Assembly: GCA_003415625.1 (NCBI GenBank)
Contig: PYIU01000005.1
Location: 1,059,001 to 1,123,000, forward strand
Length of the DNA stretch: 64,000 nucleotides
Direction: 5' to 3'
Source: Aquanectria penicillioides
Taxonomy: Eukaryota > Ascomycota > Sordariomycetes > Hypocreales > Nectriaceae
Of the stretch, positions 22,706 to 34,200 are shown piece after piece. The translations under genes were made by a program, and so were the position numbers. The stretch's first letter is position 1. Every line of letters begins with the position of its first letter. Under the pieces are notes generated by a model, which worked only from the letters and a program-made list of their open reading frames with translations, had not been told where the DNA came from and made no database searches.

Positions 22706-24411
22706 CTACAGCATGGCCTTAGGGAAGTTTCGCATAGCTTGCCTGACACCGAGATCTCCGAGAACTTCTTCTGCACCACCGAGAATGGCATCGAATTTGT
22801 ACGTCCGGTGGAACATCTCAATAAATTTGCCCATACCGGTCTGAGTGAGACCGCGGCCTCCCCAGATTTGGACCGATTCGTCGGCAATCTCGTGAGCAGC
22901 ACGGGTAACACTCATCTTCAACAAGCCGATAGGGCCAGCCAGATGTTGGGCCTGTTGCTTATACGGCATGTGGCACATCTGGTAGGTAATTGTTTCAAGC
23001 CAGGACTGGTTGGCCTCGATCAAGGCGATCATCTTGGCAAGCCTAGGATGTGTTAGTTGCTATTTCAGGATGAAGCGTCTCCCAAGATAACGTACTTTTG
23101 ACGAATGACGGGCTGGTCAATGAGGCGCTTGCCAAATACCAAGCGTTGGTTCGACCACTTCAAGCATTCCTCAACAATGGTTCTTGAAATACGAGTGCTG
23201 CCGCCTGTTTTCTGTATTAGCTTCCGACTTTGAAGACGTTGATCTTGGAACTACTCACAAACCATGGTCCATCGCTCATGGTTGAAGTTGCTGAGGATCA
23301 CATGGATACCCTTGTTCTCCTCGCCAAGCAAGTTCTCAACGGGAACCTTGACATTGTCAAAGGTAACGTAGGCGGTACCGGCGGAGGGGGAGTAGGACGT
23401 CTTGATTGGCTTGGTCTCGACACCCTCGCCTCGCTCGATAAGTATCACACTGAGATGCTTGCCTGTGCGAACACCCGTGACGAAATAATCGCACCAAGTT
23501 CCATTGGTGATCCACTTCTTCGTTCCGTTGACAATCTGCCTTCAGTTAGACTCATGCTCCCGTTAGACCAAGGAATATCTTCAACCCACGTAGTGCTTGC
23601 CGTCAGGTGTCTTTTCGGCAGTCGTTCGCAGGCCCGCAACATCCGACCCGGCAAATGCCTCAGTGATAGCTAGACACAGCTTCTTCTTGCCACTAAAGAC
23701 CTCTTCTGATATCTTCTTCTTCCACGCCTCGTCGCGGGCAAAATTCAACACCGCCGTCAACCCGATGGTCATGCCTGCCATATTACCATCTTGGAACCCT
23801 CGAGCCATTGCCCGGGACATTTCTTGTGACACGATCAAATCATGAAAGTAGTCAAACTCCTCCCCCTTGACAGCGCCACCCATCAACTCCACACCGTGTA
23901 GGTGCTTACCGGGGCCGATGCGCATGTGCAAGATACCCAATTTGCTCATGCGGTCAATCATCTCCTGGCTGATGTATCTGCCTGTAGCCTCGCACTCTTG
24001 CGCTTCTGGGTAGAGGTACTTGTCGGTAAACTCGCGCATGGCTTGCTGCAAACGGCGATGCGACGCGTTGTAGTACGGGCTGCGGAAAGGAGGCGACAAC
24101 CATAGAGGCTCGGCGTAGGGCACTTTGCTGAGGTCACCGGGCTGAGGGGTGATGACCTGGGGCTTTTCATTCTTGATAGTGCCGACGGCGAGGTCAGCGT
24201 ACCGCGTCAGGACCTCATGGCGATGCAGGTTGTAGAAGGCCGTGGTGGCGTCTTGGCCGGCGACTTGGCGGAGGACGGATTCGCCGCCGGGGTGGGCGTC
24301 GACGAAGTCAGTGAGATCGTAGACGGTGCTGTCGATGATGCACCAAAGGGAGTCTTCGGTGGTGTGCGAGCGAACCTCCTCGCGGGTGAAGGTGTCTGCC
24401 GGAGGACTCAT
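22706..24411 (-). CDS. Cytochrome b5-acyl-CoA dehydrogenase fusion
   Basis: Flavoenzyme with an N-terminal heme domain, 514 aa. Exons: 24411-23590, 23535-23259, 23204-23096, 23042-22706; all phases agree. Residues about 8-80 are a cytochrome b5 domain with the heme motif DAHPGGES (His40) and the second axial His about residue 63 (NLHRHEV). An acyl-CoA dehydrogenase follows: a helical N-domain, the FAD/substrate signature LAITEAFAGSD, the beta domain (KKWITNGTWCDYFVTGV), and the C-domain ending QIWGGRGLTQTGMGKFIE. It presumably oxidises an acyl-CoA thioester at C2-C3 with electrons passing through heme. The true acyl substrate is unknown. No peroxisomal SKL is present (C-terminus PKAML). A clean mitochondrial presequence is not apparent, so the compartment is unclear. 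Cyt b5 fusions of this family are known in fungi. Confidence 0.92.
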
Positions 24412-27400
24412 GATTGAGGGGCGGCAGGGTGTAAGTGAAATATGAGTCTCTAAAACCTTTCTACCGTGTCCAATACCAAACCTGTATAGAAGGAACCGAA
24501 GAAGAAAAGGACGATGGAAGTGCCAAGATGACTCTCAGCACACTGGAATCTTGCGGCTGTCTGTACGTCTCCAATGCTCCTAGGATCAGCCCAGATTCTA
24601 GACTTAAGGGTCGCTGGCCGGCTTTGGATAGGTAGTGACGTCGGTACCTCGGCTGCTCCAGAGCGGACTTGGCCCAAGGTGCACTGAAATATCGCGACGG
24701 TGATTGGCTGCCGCCCGCTGCTAGCACATCGCGGGGGACGGGGTTTTGGAGGGGAATGGCTGCGGGGGACATGTGATCGAACGAGATGTGGAGGTGTCTG
24801 GGGTGCACTGTCCCGGGCTTATAGCTCCTTTGAGGATTTAATTCACTCCAAGTTCCTCGGCTTGTTGGGGATGCTCCACTTCAAACTGTTGGCTAGGCCA
24901 TTGGCTGTCGCAATATCCCCTTTGTCTTATCTTTTCCTTTCTCCCTGTCCTTTTTTGCCCCTTCTCTTCTCCTTATCTCAAGGAGATTCGGGATGTCCTC
25001 GGCCGCTCGGCAGCAAACTTTTCTAGGCCGCGGCTAGCCAAGTTTGACTAGGGTAAAGGACCTGGACCGAATACTAGGAATGCGCTCTCTTGTAATCGAG
25101 ATGAATCAAATTGTAAATGTGTTTTACTCCCAATAGATCATAGGACTCCACTATCAACATGAAGCTCGATGGGCCTCTTGCTTACATTTTCGGCTAGCTG
25201 ACCATTCAAGAGGGCGGTTATTTTGCACACTTCTACAACAAGAAGTGGTTGAAAACAATCCCATTGAGTTATTCTATAGTTGCGCACTTGGCAGTGTGAT
25301 ATATAAATTATGTCGCAAAGCCTAGTTATTGAGTGGCTGACTAGAACGACGGCTGTGCGTAGGTAGGAATTTCGGAGGCGTCTTGATCGTTGGAGGAGCG
25401 ACGAATGGCCTATCAATCCCAGATTTACCATCGGCCAATCCTACCCATAGAAAAGGAAATTCTACCTAATACACAATATAATTTGAACCCTGTGTCACCG
25501 TGAGCTCAATAGACGCGGTCGACCCAAGAGAGTATTGATGACGAGCCTCATGCCATTTGAGTAAAGAAAACATATTGATAGAGTATCGCGTCATTCCCTT
25601 TGTTTTGACGACAGCTGTTGACGTTGGAGTTAACTCAGCCAAATAAAACTATCCAGAGTAGTTATTGTCACACGAGAACCTCGAGTTTGGGACTGACAAT
25701 AACAATATTCTGACGATATCGAGTGACGCTAGAAACTTATACCAGTTGAAATAAGAAGTTACTTTTGGAAACCCTATGCGATTGTTTTAACGCAACGCAC
25801 TGCCATGATGGAAGAAGTGGGGCAAAATGTTGCTACTATTCCTGTGTGAGCAGGCCACAATTGGAAAGTTGAAACCCCCCGTGATGGAATGAATGCATGA
25901 GAAACAAACATACATGGGTATGTTCCTACCCAGTATCATATGACCATTTTGCAAAAGAATCGAAACATAAGATAAGAAGATCGCTTGCATTATCGGCCCA
26001 CTATCGTATTGTTGATTGGGATACACCCTGTTGGTTTGACATTTAAAGGATTGATTAAAATGAAGATTATTTTGTGTCTCTAAAAAGAAGCGACTGAACG
26101 CCGCTATTGTAGCAGTCTCTCCTCTGGCGAATATTCCTTATCTCTCTGAGTGTAAACGTCGTCACAGATCTATGCTGAGCTAGATTTGTCGGAATCTTCG
26201 ATACAATATGAGGTCTGGTAGCCATTTAAGAAGATTCTATTCGACTATGGTCATACTTCTGTTCTAAACTAACTGAGAACACCACTATGTTTTTTGTCCT
26301 TGAAGCTACCGTTAGCGTGATGGGGGCTTTCGATAACTTGGACTGCCGCTAGAACACTGATAAGGATAGTTAGCGAAGGACCGGTCAACCCTGCGAGCTC
26401 CGTTACGACTGCGGGGCCAGGCTCGTCGTCTCTAGACGCATTGTCATCCTGTGTGAGTGAGGCGTGTTGAAATCGCTCTGGAGATTTGCTTTTTCCTTGC
26501 TGTGGGATCGTGGATGCCCTCAGATTTGCCGTTTCGGCCGGGATTCGGTTGTCATGGAGGCCAAACAGCCAGTCATGTTGAGAGCCTCGTATGGACCGCC
26601 CAAGCGAGATGCCACTATGAGCGACGATACCCGCTGTGCGGTTCAGGCCGCCTCAACCGCGGACCTGCTGTCCCCATAATTGCCTCTTCATGCAGCGCGT
26701 GGGCTGGATACATATATAATCAACAAGGCCGCCCCGTTGGTATATGCAGCCTGATCTGGCTCCCTCACTTTCCAATTATCTCTCGACGATCCCGCACCGC
26801 AAATGTAGGTTCAGCAGTGTTCTTTTATTTCCCCGCAGCCGGACGGTATTTCGTGCATTTCACCATGAGACAATTTCGGCCGGGCCGCGGCTCCGCAGCT
26901 TTCTGAGTTCTGAGTTTTCGCGGAGCCAACGAGGAGGACCCCAAAAAGGGCCTGGGCCTGGGCGGCTTACTTCTGACAAGCGACGAGTCTCCCCTCCTCG
27001 TGTCCCCATGAGCAGCGGAGGGCAACGGCGATTGGCCTGCGTCTCAGTCCGGCGCGCCTCTCACCTCTCTTCTCCATGAGTGTTTGAACCCACAGCAGGC
27101 TCCAGCTTGGCCATGCGAGATTGGTGTTGGCGCCCCCGTTATTGGGGGAAGCTCTCGGGGATCTGCAGGGTCCTAGCTCTTTGAATAACCATTTGGAGGC
27201 TTTTGGCCCGCCTCACTCGCTTCCGGCCGAGCTTCGAAGCCGTCGCAAACCTCCGAGGCCCCGAAAGAACCCCAAAGGCAGCCCCTGAAGGGCTCCTCAA
27301 AGGGCCCCTCAAGCACCCCTTATCAGCTCCGCCCCGGTGGTAGCGGTAGCGGTGCTGGTGGTTGGCCACCGACTCGTGCCGGGCGTTGGAGCGGCGGGAC

Positions 27401-27988
27401 GGCGAGATGGCGGCGTCGCTTGTGCTGCGGCCGCTTTGCTGCTGGGCTGCTGTGCATCCATCCGTGATCATGCCTGGTTGGGACCGGCTTTCCCTTCTTT
27501 GACCGTCCTTTTGCTTTTGGCCTCGCCTTGCTATGTCGTGTCTGCGTCTGCTCGGACGGCTATGACTCGACCGGCTGCCCGGGTCTTTCCTGGCTCTGCC
27601 TGGCGAGCCTTCGGAGCCCGCCCCTCCCCTCCCCAGACTTGTCTGGTGGATTTCCCTCGTGATCGTCCCCGTCGCGATATCGATCGATCCTATCCCCTTT
27701 TCGAGTTGCCATTACTCACGGCACCTCAAACCCTTTTCCTCGCGGGAACTAGTTCTGCCCCAGCAAACCAGTGATCTGCCTATCAGCCCCTTGAACCTTA
27801 TATCCTCCATCCGCCTTCGACGGTGTAGAGCGGTTTACGTTGCCACACCCACCCCGCCCAACAGCTATCTACATACGCGACACCATCTGCTCTCCAAGCC
27901 CAGTCCTAGCTTTTGCGACTATTCCCAACTTCACTTGAACCATACAAATTTGTTTTTCTACAATTGAATCATCATCTTTGTCTTCAAC
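24412..27988. other. Intergenic, 3.6 kb, with an AT-rich core
   Basis: Divergent promoter space between the acyl-CoA dehydrogenase (-) and the amine oxidase (+). Bases about 25050-26400 are AT-rich with only short open frames and no recognisable gene or transposon remnant. The flanks are GC-rich. 27660-27980 looks like the CT-rich leader of the amine oxidase gene. Confidence 0.5.
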
Positions 27989-29872
27989 ATGGATGCTTAC
28001 TCTATATGTGTCACTAGTCCGTCCAGGCGCAATTCTTCCCTGATCTATCAGGACTTGAAAGCAACCCAATTCCAAGATTTTGTTGACCTTGACGAGGACG
28101 AAATCCTGAAGAAACTCACCGCAATGGAAGGGTTTCAACTTGTGAGTCTGCCCCGCGTTGGAAAGGGGAGAAATGTGTTTTTTTTCCCCTTCTATGGTTG
28201 TTTGTGATCTACGATGCTTCATGGAGGTTGAGATCGTCACACAAACGTCCTTGTTGGTTGATATCCTTATCTTGCATGCCCCGCAACCAAAGCTAAATAT
28301 TGGTTACATCGCTGACATGTGCCTTCGCAGCGTAACAGCGGTGATCTCACCTCAAAACCTCACGTTGCGGTGGTTGGCGCAGGAATTTCTGGTCTGCGCT
28401 GCGCCGACATCCTCCTTCACTATGGCTTCGAGGTCACTATCATTGAGGCCCGCGACCGCGTCGGAGGCCGCCTGCATCAGGAGATGCTTCCCAACGGGCA
28501 TCTCGTTGACATCGGTCCCAACTGGATCCATGGCACCGACGACAACCCGATGCTGGACCTAGCCAAGCATACAGATACTGCTGTTGGCAGCTGGGACACT
28601 CGCTCCTACGTGTTTGACGAATCTGGAGAACTCTTCGAGGTTGACGAAGGCGAGGGATATGCTAGCATTATGTGGGACATTGTCCAAGACGCGTTCAAGC
28701 GCTCAAATAAATCCTGCCAGGACATTAACCCCAGTGAGAGCTTGCACGATTACTTCCTGAAGAAGGTAGTCGAGAAGGTTCCAGACACAGAAGAGGGCTA
28801 CGAGAAGAAGAGGAAAACCATTATGCAAATGTCCGAATCATGGGGTGCGTTCGTCGGAAGCCCCGCATATAGACAAAGTCTAAAATTCTTCTGGCTTGAG
28901 GAGTGTATCGAGGGAGAGAACCTGCTCTGCGCCGGAACCTATAAGAATGTATTGGATGCAATCGCAGAGCCGGCCCTAGAAAATGCCGAAATCAAGCTCC
29001 AGACCAAGGTAGAGAGGATATCTTACCGCAGGGATCCGGAAGAAAAGGTCAGACTTCAAGTGGAGGGTGGGCAGACCTTGGAATTCGATGAGGTAGTTGT
29101 TACAACTCCCCTCGGATGGCTAAAACGAAACCTCGACGCCTTTGAGCCTGAACTTCCAGCTCGCATGACCAAGGCAATTGAATCAATAGGCTACGGTTGC
29201 CTTGAGAAGGTAATAAGTCGTCTCTAAGATAGTTCCAACCCTGGCCGTCGTACTGATCCTTTTGCCTAGGTTTATATCAGCTTCCCAAGGGCCTTCTGGC
29301 TGTCCCCTGAGGGCCAAGAGGACAAAATCCGGGGCTTTGTACAATGGCTATCACCGAACTACGCCCCTGACTCAAATCCAAAGAAATGGAATCAAGAGGT
29401 TGTCGAACTTGCCAGCCTCACACCGGAAACTTCACACCCCACCCTTCTCTTCTACACTTATGGAGAGCAGTCTCAGTATATTACATCGCAAGTCGCCAGG
29501 CTCCCCACCAAGGAGAAACAGGACGAGTTTCTTTTCCAGTGGTTCAAGCCATATTTCTCTCGCCTACCGAACTACTCAGAGAATGACGCCGACTGCATAC
29601 CTACGAGCTTCCTGGCTACGGACTGGCTGCGTGACGAGTTGGCTGGCTTTGGCAGCTACAGTAACTTCCAGGTTGGCCTAGAGAACGGCGACGACGACAT
29701 TCGAACGATGAGAGAGGGCCTGCCGAACCAGGGCCTATGGATGGCAGGAGAGCACACGGCGCCGTTCGTGGGCCTAGGAACCGCAACGGGAGCATACTGG
29801 AGTGGCGAGTCCGTGGGCAGGAGGATAGCCGAATCTTACGGCCGGACTAGGAAGACGCTGGAAAACCTGTGA
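27989..29872 (+). CDS. Flavin-containing amine oxidase (polyamine oxidase/LSD1-like fold)
   Basis: 544 aa. Exons 27989-28141, 28331-29209 and 29270-29872, all phase 0. After a 51-residue N-terminal exon without motifs comes the FAD Rossmann motif VAVVGAGISGLRCADILL, then IIEARDRVGGRLHQ and GPNWIHGTDDNP. The C-terminal FAD-binding block is GLWMAGEHTAPFVGLGTATG, followed by YWSGESVGRRIAE. There is no SWIRM or HMG domain and no tower insert, so it is closer to polyamine/monoamine oxidases than to the large fungal LSD1 histone demethylases. It likely oxidises a polyamine or other secondary amine, forming H2O2. The C-terminus KTLENL lacks a PTS1. Intron 1 (28142-28330) is 189 nt, intron 2 is 60 nt. 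Confidence 0.9.
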
Positions 29873-31290
29873 GAAACTGTAGACGACGGCTGAGTACCGT
29901 ATGAGATCCACCATCGCGGGGCGGTAATGAGCGTGTTCCCCTCGAGTCTAGTCCCTCCTAGAGTCCGAGACATGTTATGTATACATAGATAGATAGAGCC
30001 GGACGGCGGTGGTAACTTAAACGACATGACACACCCGGTTTAAACCATGCCGCTGGGCGAGGGTCGGTGAGTGTGGCTTGTGGATGCTCGCGTGAGTTGT
30101 TGGTCGACGGTGAGCTAGTTCTCTTTGGGACCGCCCGAACGTGGTCCCTGATGCGTGTGGGTGGTTGTCTCTCAAGCCATCGCGGATGACAGCTGCGTGC
30201 ATCAACACCAAGTCATGGGAAGGTTGCAGACGGGGGTGGGCCAATCTGGCCAAGCACGACACAAGCTGCCAATAAGCGCCTCAACGGATATCTCGCAATC
30301 GGCTGCTGAACCACGTCCATGCTGATGCCACAAGCTGCCACTTCAGCGTCTGTGTCTGTGTCTGTGTCTGTGTCTGTGTCTGTGTCTGTGTCTGTGTCTG
30401 TGTCTGTGTCTGGGTCTGGGTCTGCGCTGTCCAACGAACGGGCAATGGAATGGGTGTGGTGGATCATCGATGGCAAGAAGCTCTCCATCCGGCAGATGCT
30501 TTTGATTAATCGCCGCCGTCCACTGAGCGGGCGATGCACGGGTCAAATGATGCTCCATGACCGCCCTGAACGGGAAAGAGTTGGTGTCCCTCAATGCCTC
30601 ACGTCACCGCGAGCCGCTGGGACTTGGGGGACGGCCATGCGTGGACCCCTGGAGGCGAGTCACGAGTCTATGCTACAGCGGTCCTAGCGCTGGGATTCCA
30701 GCACATCACCCGCCCCCGGGAGAGCCTACAGCGAGCCTAGGCCCACCGCTGCGGTCCCTCACTTCCCCCAACCCGTCCCGGTCCCAGGCCCAGTCCCGGT
30801 CCCCTCTTCCCTTCCACTTGCGTACTGTGTTGCGCCGCCTGAACCATCCATGCCGTGACGCTCATGGTGTCCCGACCCTTTGGGAACTCCTCCAACCTTG
30901 ATTTCCATCAAACATATTACTGCATCTCCGACCTTGGGTCGCCGTCGTCGCGCACTTTTCATCCACTTGCCTCGCAATATTCTCCCACACGGACCATCCC
31001 ATTTCAGGCTCCCGCATCTCCTAGCCGCCCGACGCTCATGGCATTTCGTCCCCTCTAATCATGCCCTACGGCCCCGCACCTGGCCGGGGGTCTACTGATA
31101 GCACGCCGACGCCGGCTCTGCCTGGACGTTGACACCGTCTACACCAACTCACGACTTCTTGACCGAATCTTCTTCTTCATCCATCTACCGTATCCCTCCT
31201 CCTCCTCCTCGGCTGCGAGGGCAGCCATCGCGAACCCTCCCGCCTCCCGCCCGCTCTCCTCCCTCGACTTGAGATACCCCCGCAGGCGCC
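29873..31290. other. Intergenic, with a hexanucleotide tandem repeat
   Basis: 1.4 kb between the amine oxidase and Atg2. It holds the TCTGTG array at 30349-30424 (listed separately) and, from about 30950, a CT-rich Atg2 leader. No gene was seen. Confidence 0.55.
30349..30424. repeat. (TCTGTG)n tandem repeat, about 12-13 copies
   Basis: Perfect TCTGTG units, the last two changed to TCTGGG. Both strands stay open through it (Ser-Val or Asp-Thr repeats) only because the unit is six bases long; this is not evidence of coding. Confidence 0.95.
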
Positions 31291-34200
31291 ATGGCGACCC
31301 TCTTCCAGTCCTTCCGGAGCTCCTCGATGCCCAAGAGGCTGCTCCGGTACGCCTTGTCAAGGCTGGAACTCCTAGATGCCGATGCCCTCGATATGGAGAA
31401 CTTGGACCTCGCCCTGGGCAGAAACACCGTCTTTGAGTTTCGAGATGTGGGCATTAAACTCAACGTAGGCAACCATCCAGCCTGACATCATGACCAGCTC
31501 GCTAACATCCTTGCGCAGAAGCTCGAGAAGCTGCTCCAGCTACCGACCGCCTTTAAGTTGCAAAAATCAAAGGTTCTCCTACTCCGAGTAACCATCCCGA
31601 TGGACTTTTACACGAGCCCCATAATCGTCGAGGTCGATGGCGTCGATATCGCCTTACAAGTGCTAGGAGTCGAGCCCAAGTCGAGTCGCACGCCTGGCAC
31701 TAAGACGCCCGAGGAAGCGTCTGTAGTACCAAACACGGTCGACCTAGCACAGTCGTTCCTGGAAACACAACCATCTTCAGAGCGCCGGAAGCTCGAGGAT
31801 GCTTTGGCCGCCGAAACACAAGATCTTGGCGCTTCGGTTGCAATGAGCGACGACGGAAGCGAAGAGGAGCTGCCGGTGGGAACCGGTCAACCCCTCTCAC
31901 TGCCCGCCTTTCTGGCCGACTTTTTACAGGGCGTCGTCGATCGAACACAAGTCAAGATAAAAGGCGTCAAATTCCAGCTCGATGTTGAAGTTCCTGTCGA
32001 GCCGAGCTCAACAACCACCGAACCGGTCTCGTTCCAGATTGCACTTGAAGATATCGAAGTCGAGGGCGTCACTGCCCACTCCCAAGGGCACGAAGGCTCA
32101 CCTAACATAGTACCCAAAGAAGGCAAACGTCACATCTCATTGTCAAATGTTCGGGCATATCTTATTTCAGAGGCCAACGTATTTTCCGCCCTAGCGCGAT
32201 CGCCATCGATGACATCTCCTTCCGTCACCTCATCCCCGGTGATGACAAGAAATCCCCCATCTCGCCAAACATCCACGCTATCGCAAATGAGTCTTCAAGA
32301 AAGCATCCAAGAGAGCCTCCAAGACAGTATTCATGATCAGCCTCTCGAGAACTCTCAAGATGGCCTTGATGATGAACGTGTGCCTATCATGCAAGGAAGT
32401 TTTGGAGGACACCTCCCTCAATCTGACGATTTTGATGAACCCGACTATCCACTCGGCGACAGCGAAGAGGCTTTAGCCATACCATATGAGCTTTCAGACC
32501 CTGCAGACGACGAGTTTGAGGAGTCTCCTGCTACTCCAAAAGCATCTATGTATCTTGACTTCAACAACGCAGCCCCCGACAGGCAACTTGGAGAAAGTAT
32601 CGAGGAAGCGATTGAAGAGCCTCTATTTCACTCAACTGTAGGTGCAACTCATCAGACCTCATACTCTACGGCCTTTGGAGAGGAGAGACCACAATGGGCG
32701 AGCATAGAACGAGAATCCCGATCGGCACCATCGCTGGACCTACCTTTCCGACCAACATATACCGAGACATTGATGCCGCCCTCTCCTGGACAACAGCTGG
32801 AACTCTCTACCTCATCCAAGGGTAGTTTTGGAAGAGATTCTACAGGGGATCTGGCCGAGTCTCATGTCTACACACATGAAGAAGCCGAGAGCATGTACAT
32901 GAGCGCATTCTCTCAGAATGATCCGCAGGCCTCGGCCGACTTATCCCCTGCTGCTTCACAGCACACCCTTCCGCCCCCAGAGCGAACTCCCGACCTAAAG
33001 CAGTCAATTAGTGGCGAAACATCGTCAACTGTGAAACAAATTCCAACCACGGAGGAAGAAGAGCCAGCAGTAGAGGCTGAGAAATCTGCAGCCGAAGAAA
33101 TCAAGGTAACAGTAGAGGGTACGAAATCGGCACAAGAGGAGACGCCCAAACCAGAAGAGGACATCAAAGAAGAGTCTCCCCGACCACAAACGCCCCGAGC
33201 TGTCATGCCTGGTGCTTGGGACGACGATGGTGACGATTCGCCCACCCAGAAGCCCCTTGACTTCTCAATTTCGAAAGACTTCTCTCCCCGAACTCCTGAA
33301 CGGACAGCAGCGACAGAGGCCTCGGATAGCGATACATCTTCGCCTGCATTCTCTCGAGCATGCCTTACAGAGTCAGAGCGCCCAACTAGCCCAGGCAAAC
33401 ACCAAGATGATATACCCACTCCGAAAGGCCCAACCCGACTCGTCAAGGAGATTTTCAGCCTAAACACTATTTCGATCTACATCCCATCTCACCATCAACA
33501 TATTCAAGTTCACGCAGCATCATCTGAGTCAGTGGCCCAATTAGCCCAGTCCATGGGACGGTCTGTGTATCCTCAAGCCCCTGGAGCATTTTCAGTCCAC
33601 GGAGCGCCTTCAACTGTGCCACAGAGCCCGCCAGCATCAATTCCTGACGTGGATAACGCACTTGAGGTGTCGCTGTCCCCAATCAGCATCAACTTCGATG
33701 CATCCCTTGGTTTCTTGCTAGCCATGGTTGTTGGAAAGTTGCTCGAAGCTGTAAAGGACAACAAGACACCTCCTGCACAGACTAAACAACAACAGCCAGC
33801 CACTAAGCAGGCTCCAGAGGTAAAAGTGAAGTTGGAGGAGATCAAACTCAACTTTCTTAACAGGTTAGGCGGAGTTTCTGATACTCCCGAGCGGTATTTG
33901 GACCCTACAGCCTTTATTTTCGACGAAGAAGTGCTCTTGAGCACTACTCTTCAGAACCTGGCGATATCGATATCCCCAACAGAATCCACACCGAGAAAAT
34001 CTAGTCGAGATATGACACCGCCTCAGCCTGCCACCTTGACTAAGATAGATATTGAAAAGTTCCGTTTTGGCTATTCGAATGGTGATATTATTTCCTTTGA
34101 CAGTGGCAGGCCGATGAGTACCTCTGTCAGAGATACTTTCCTATCTTCTGGGACCGATATTGGTGTCAAAATTGTTCAGTCAGGCGATAACATCAAAACT

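Noticed and set aside
27337..27774. 145-codon plus-strand frame upstream of the amine oxidase
   Set aside because: Ala/Pro/Arg-rich, no domain, sits in a CT/GC-rich leader region.
30213..30687. Frames encoding (Asp-Thr)n or (Ser-Val)n
   Set aside because: Produced entirely by the six-base TCTGTG repeat.
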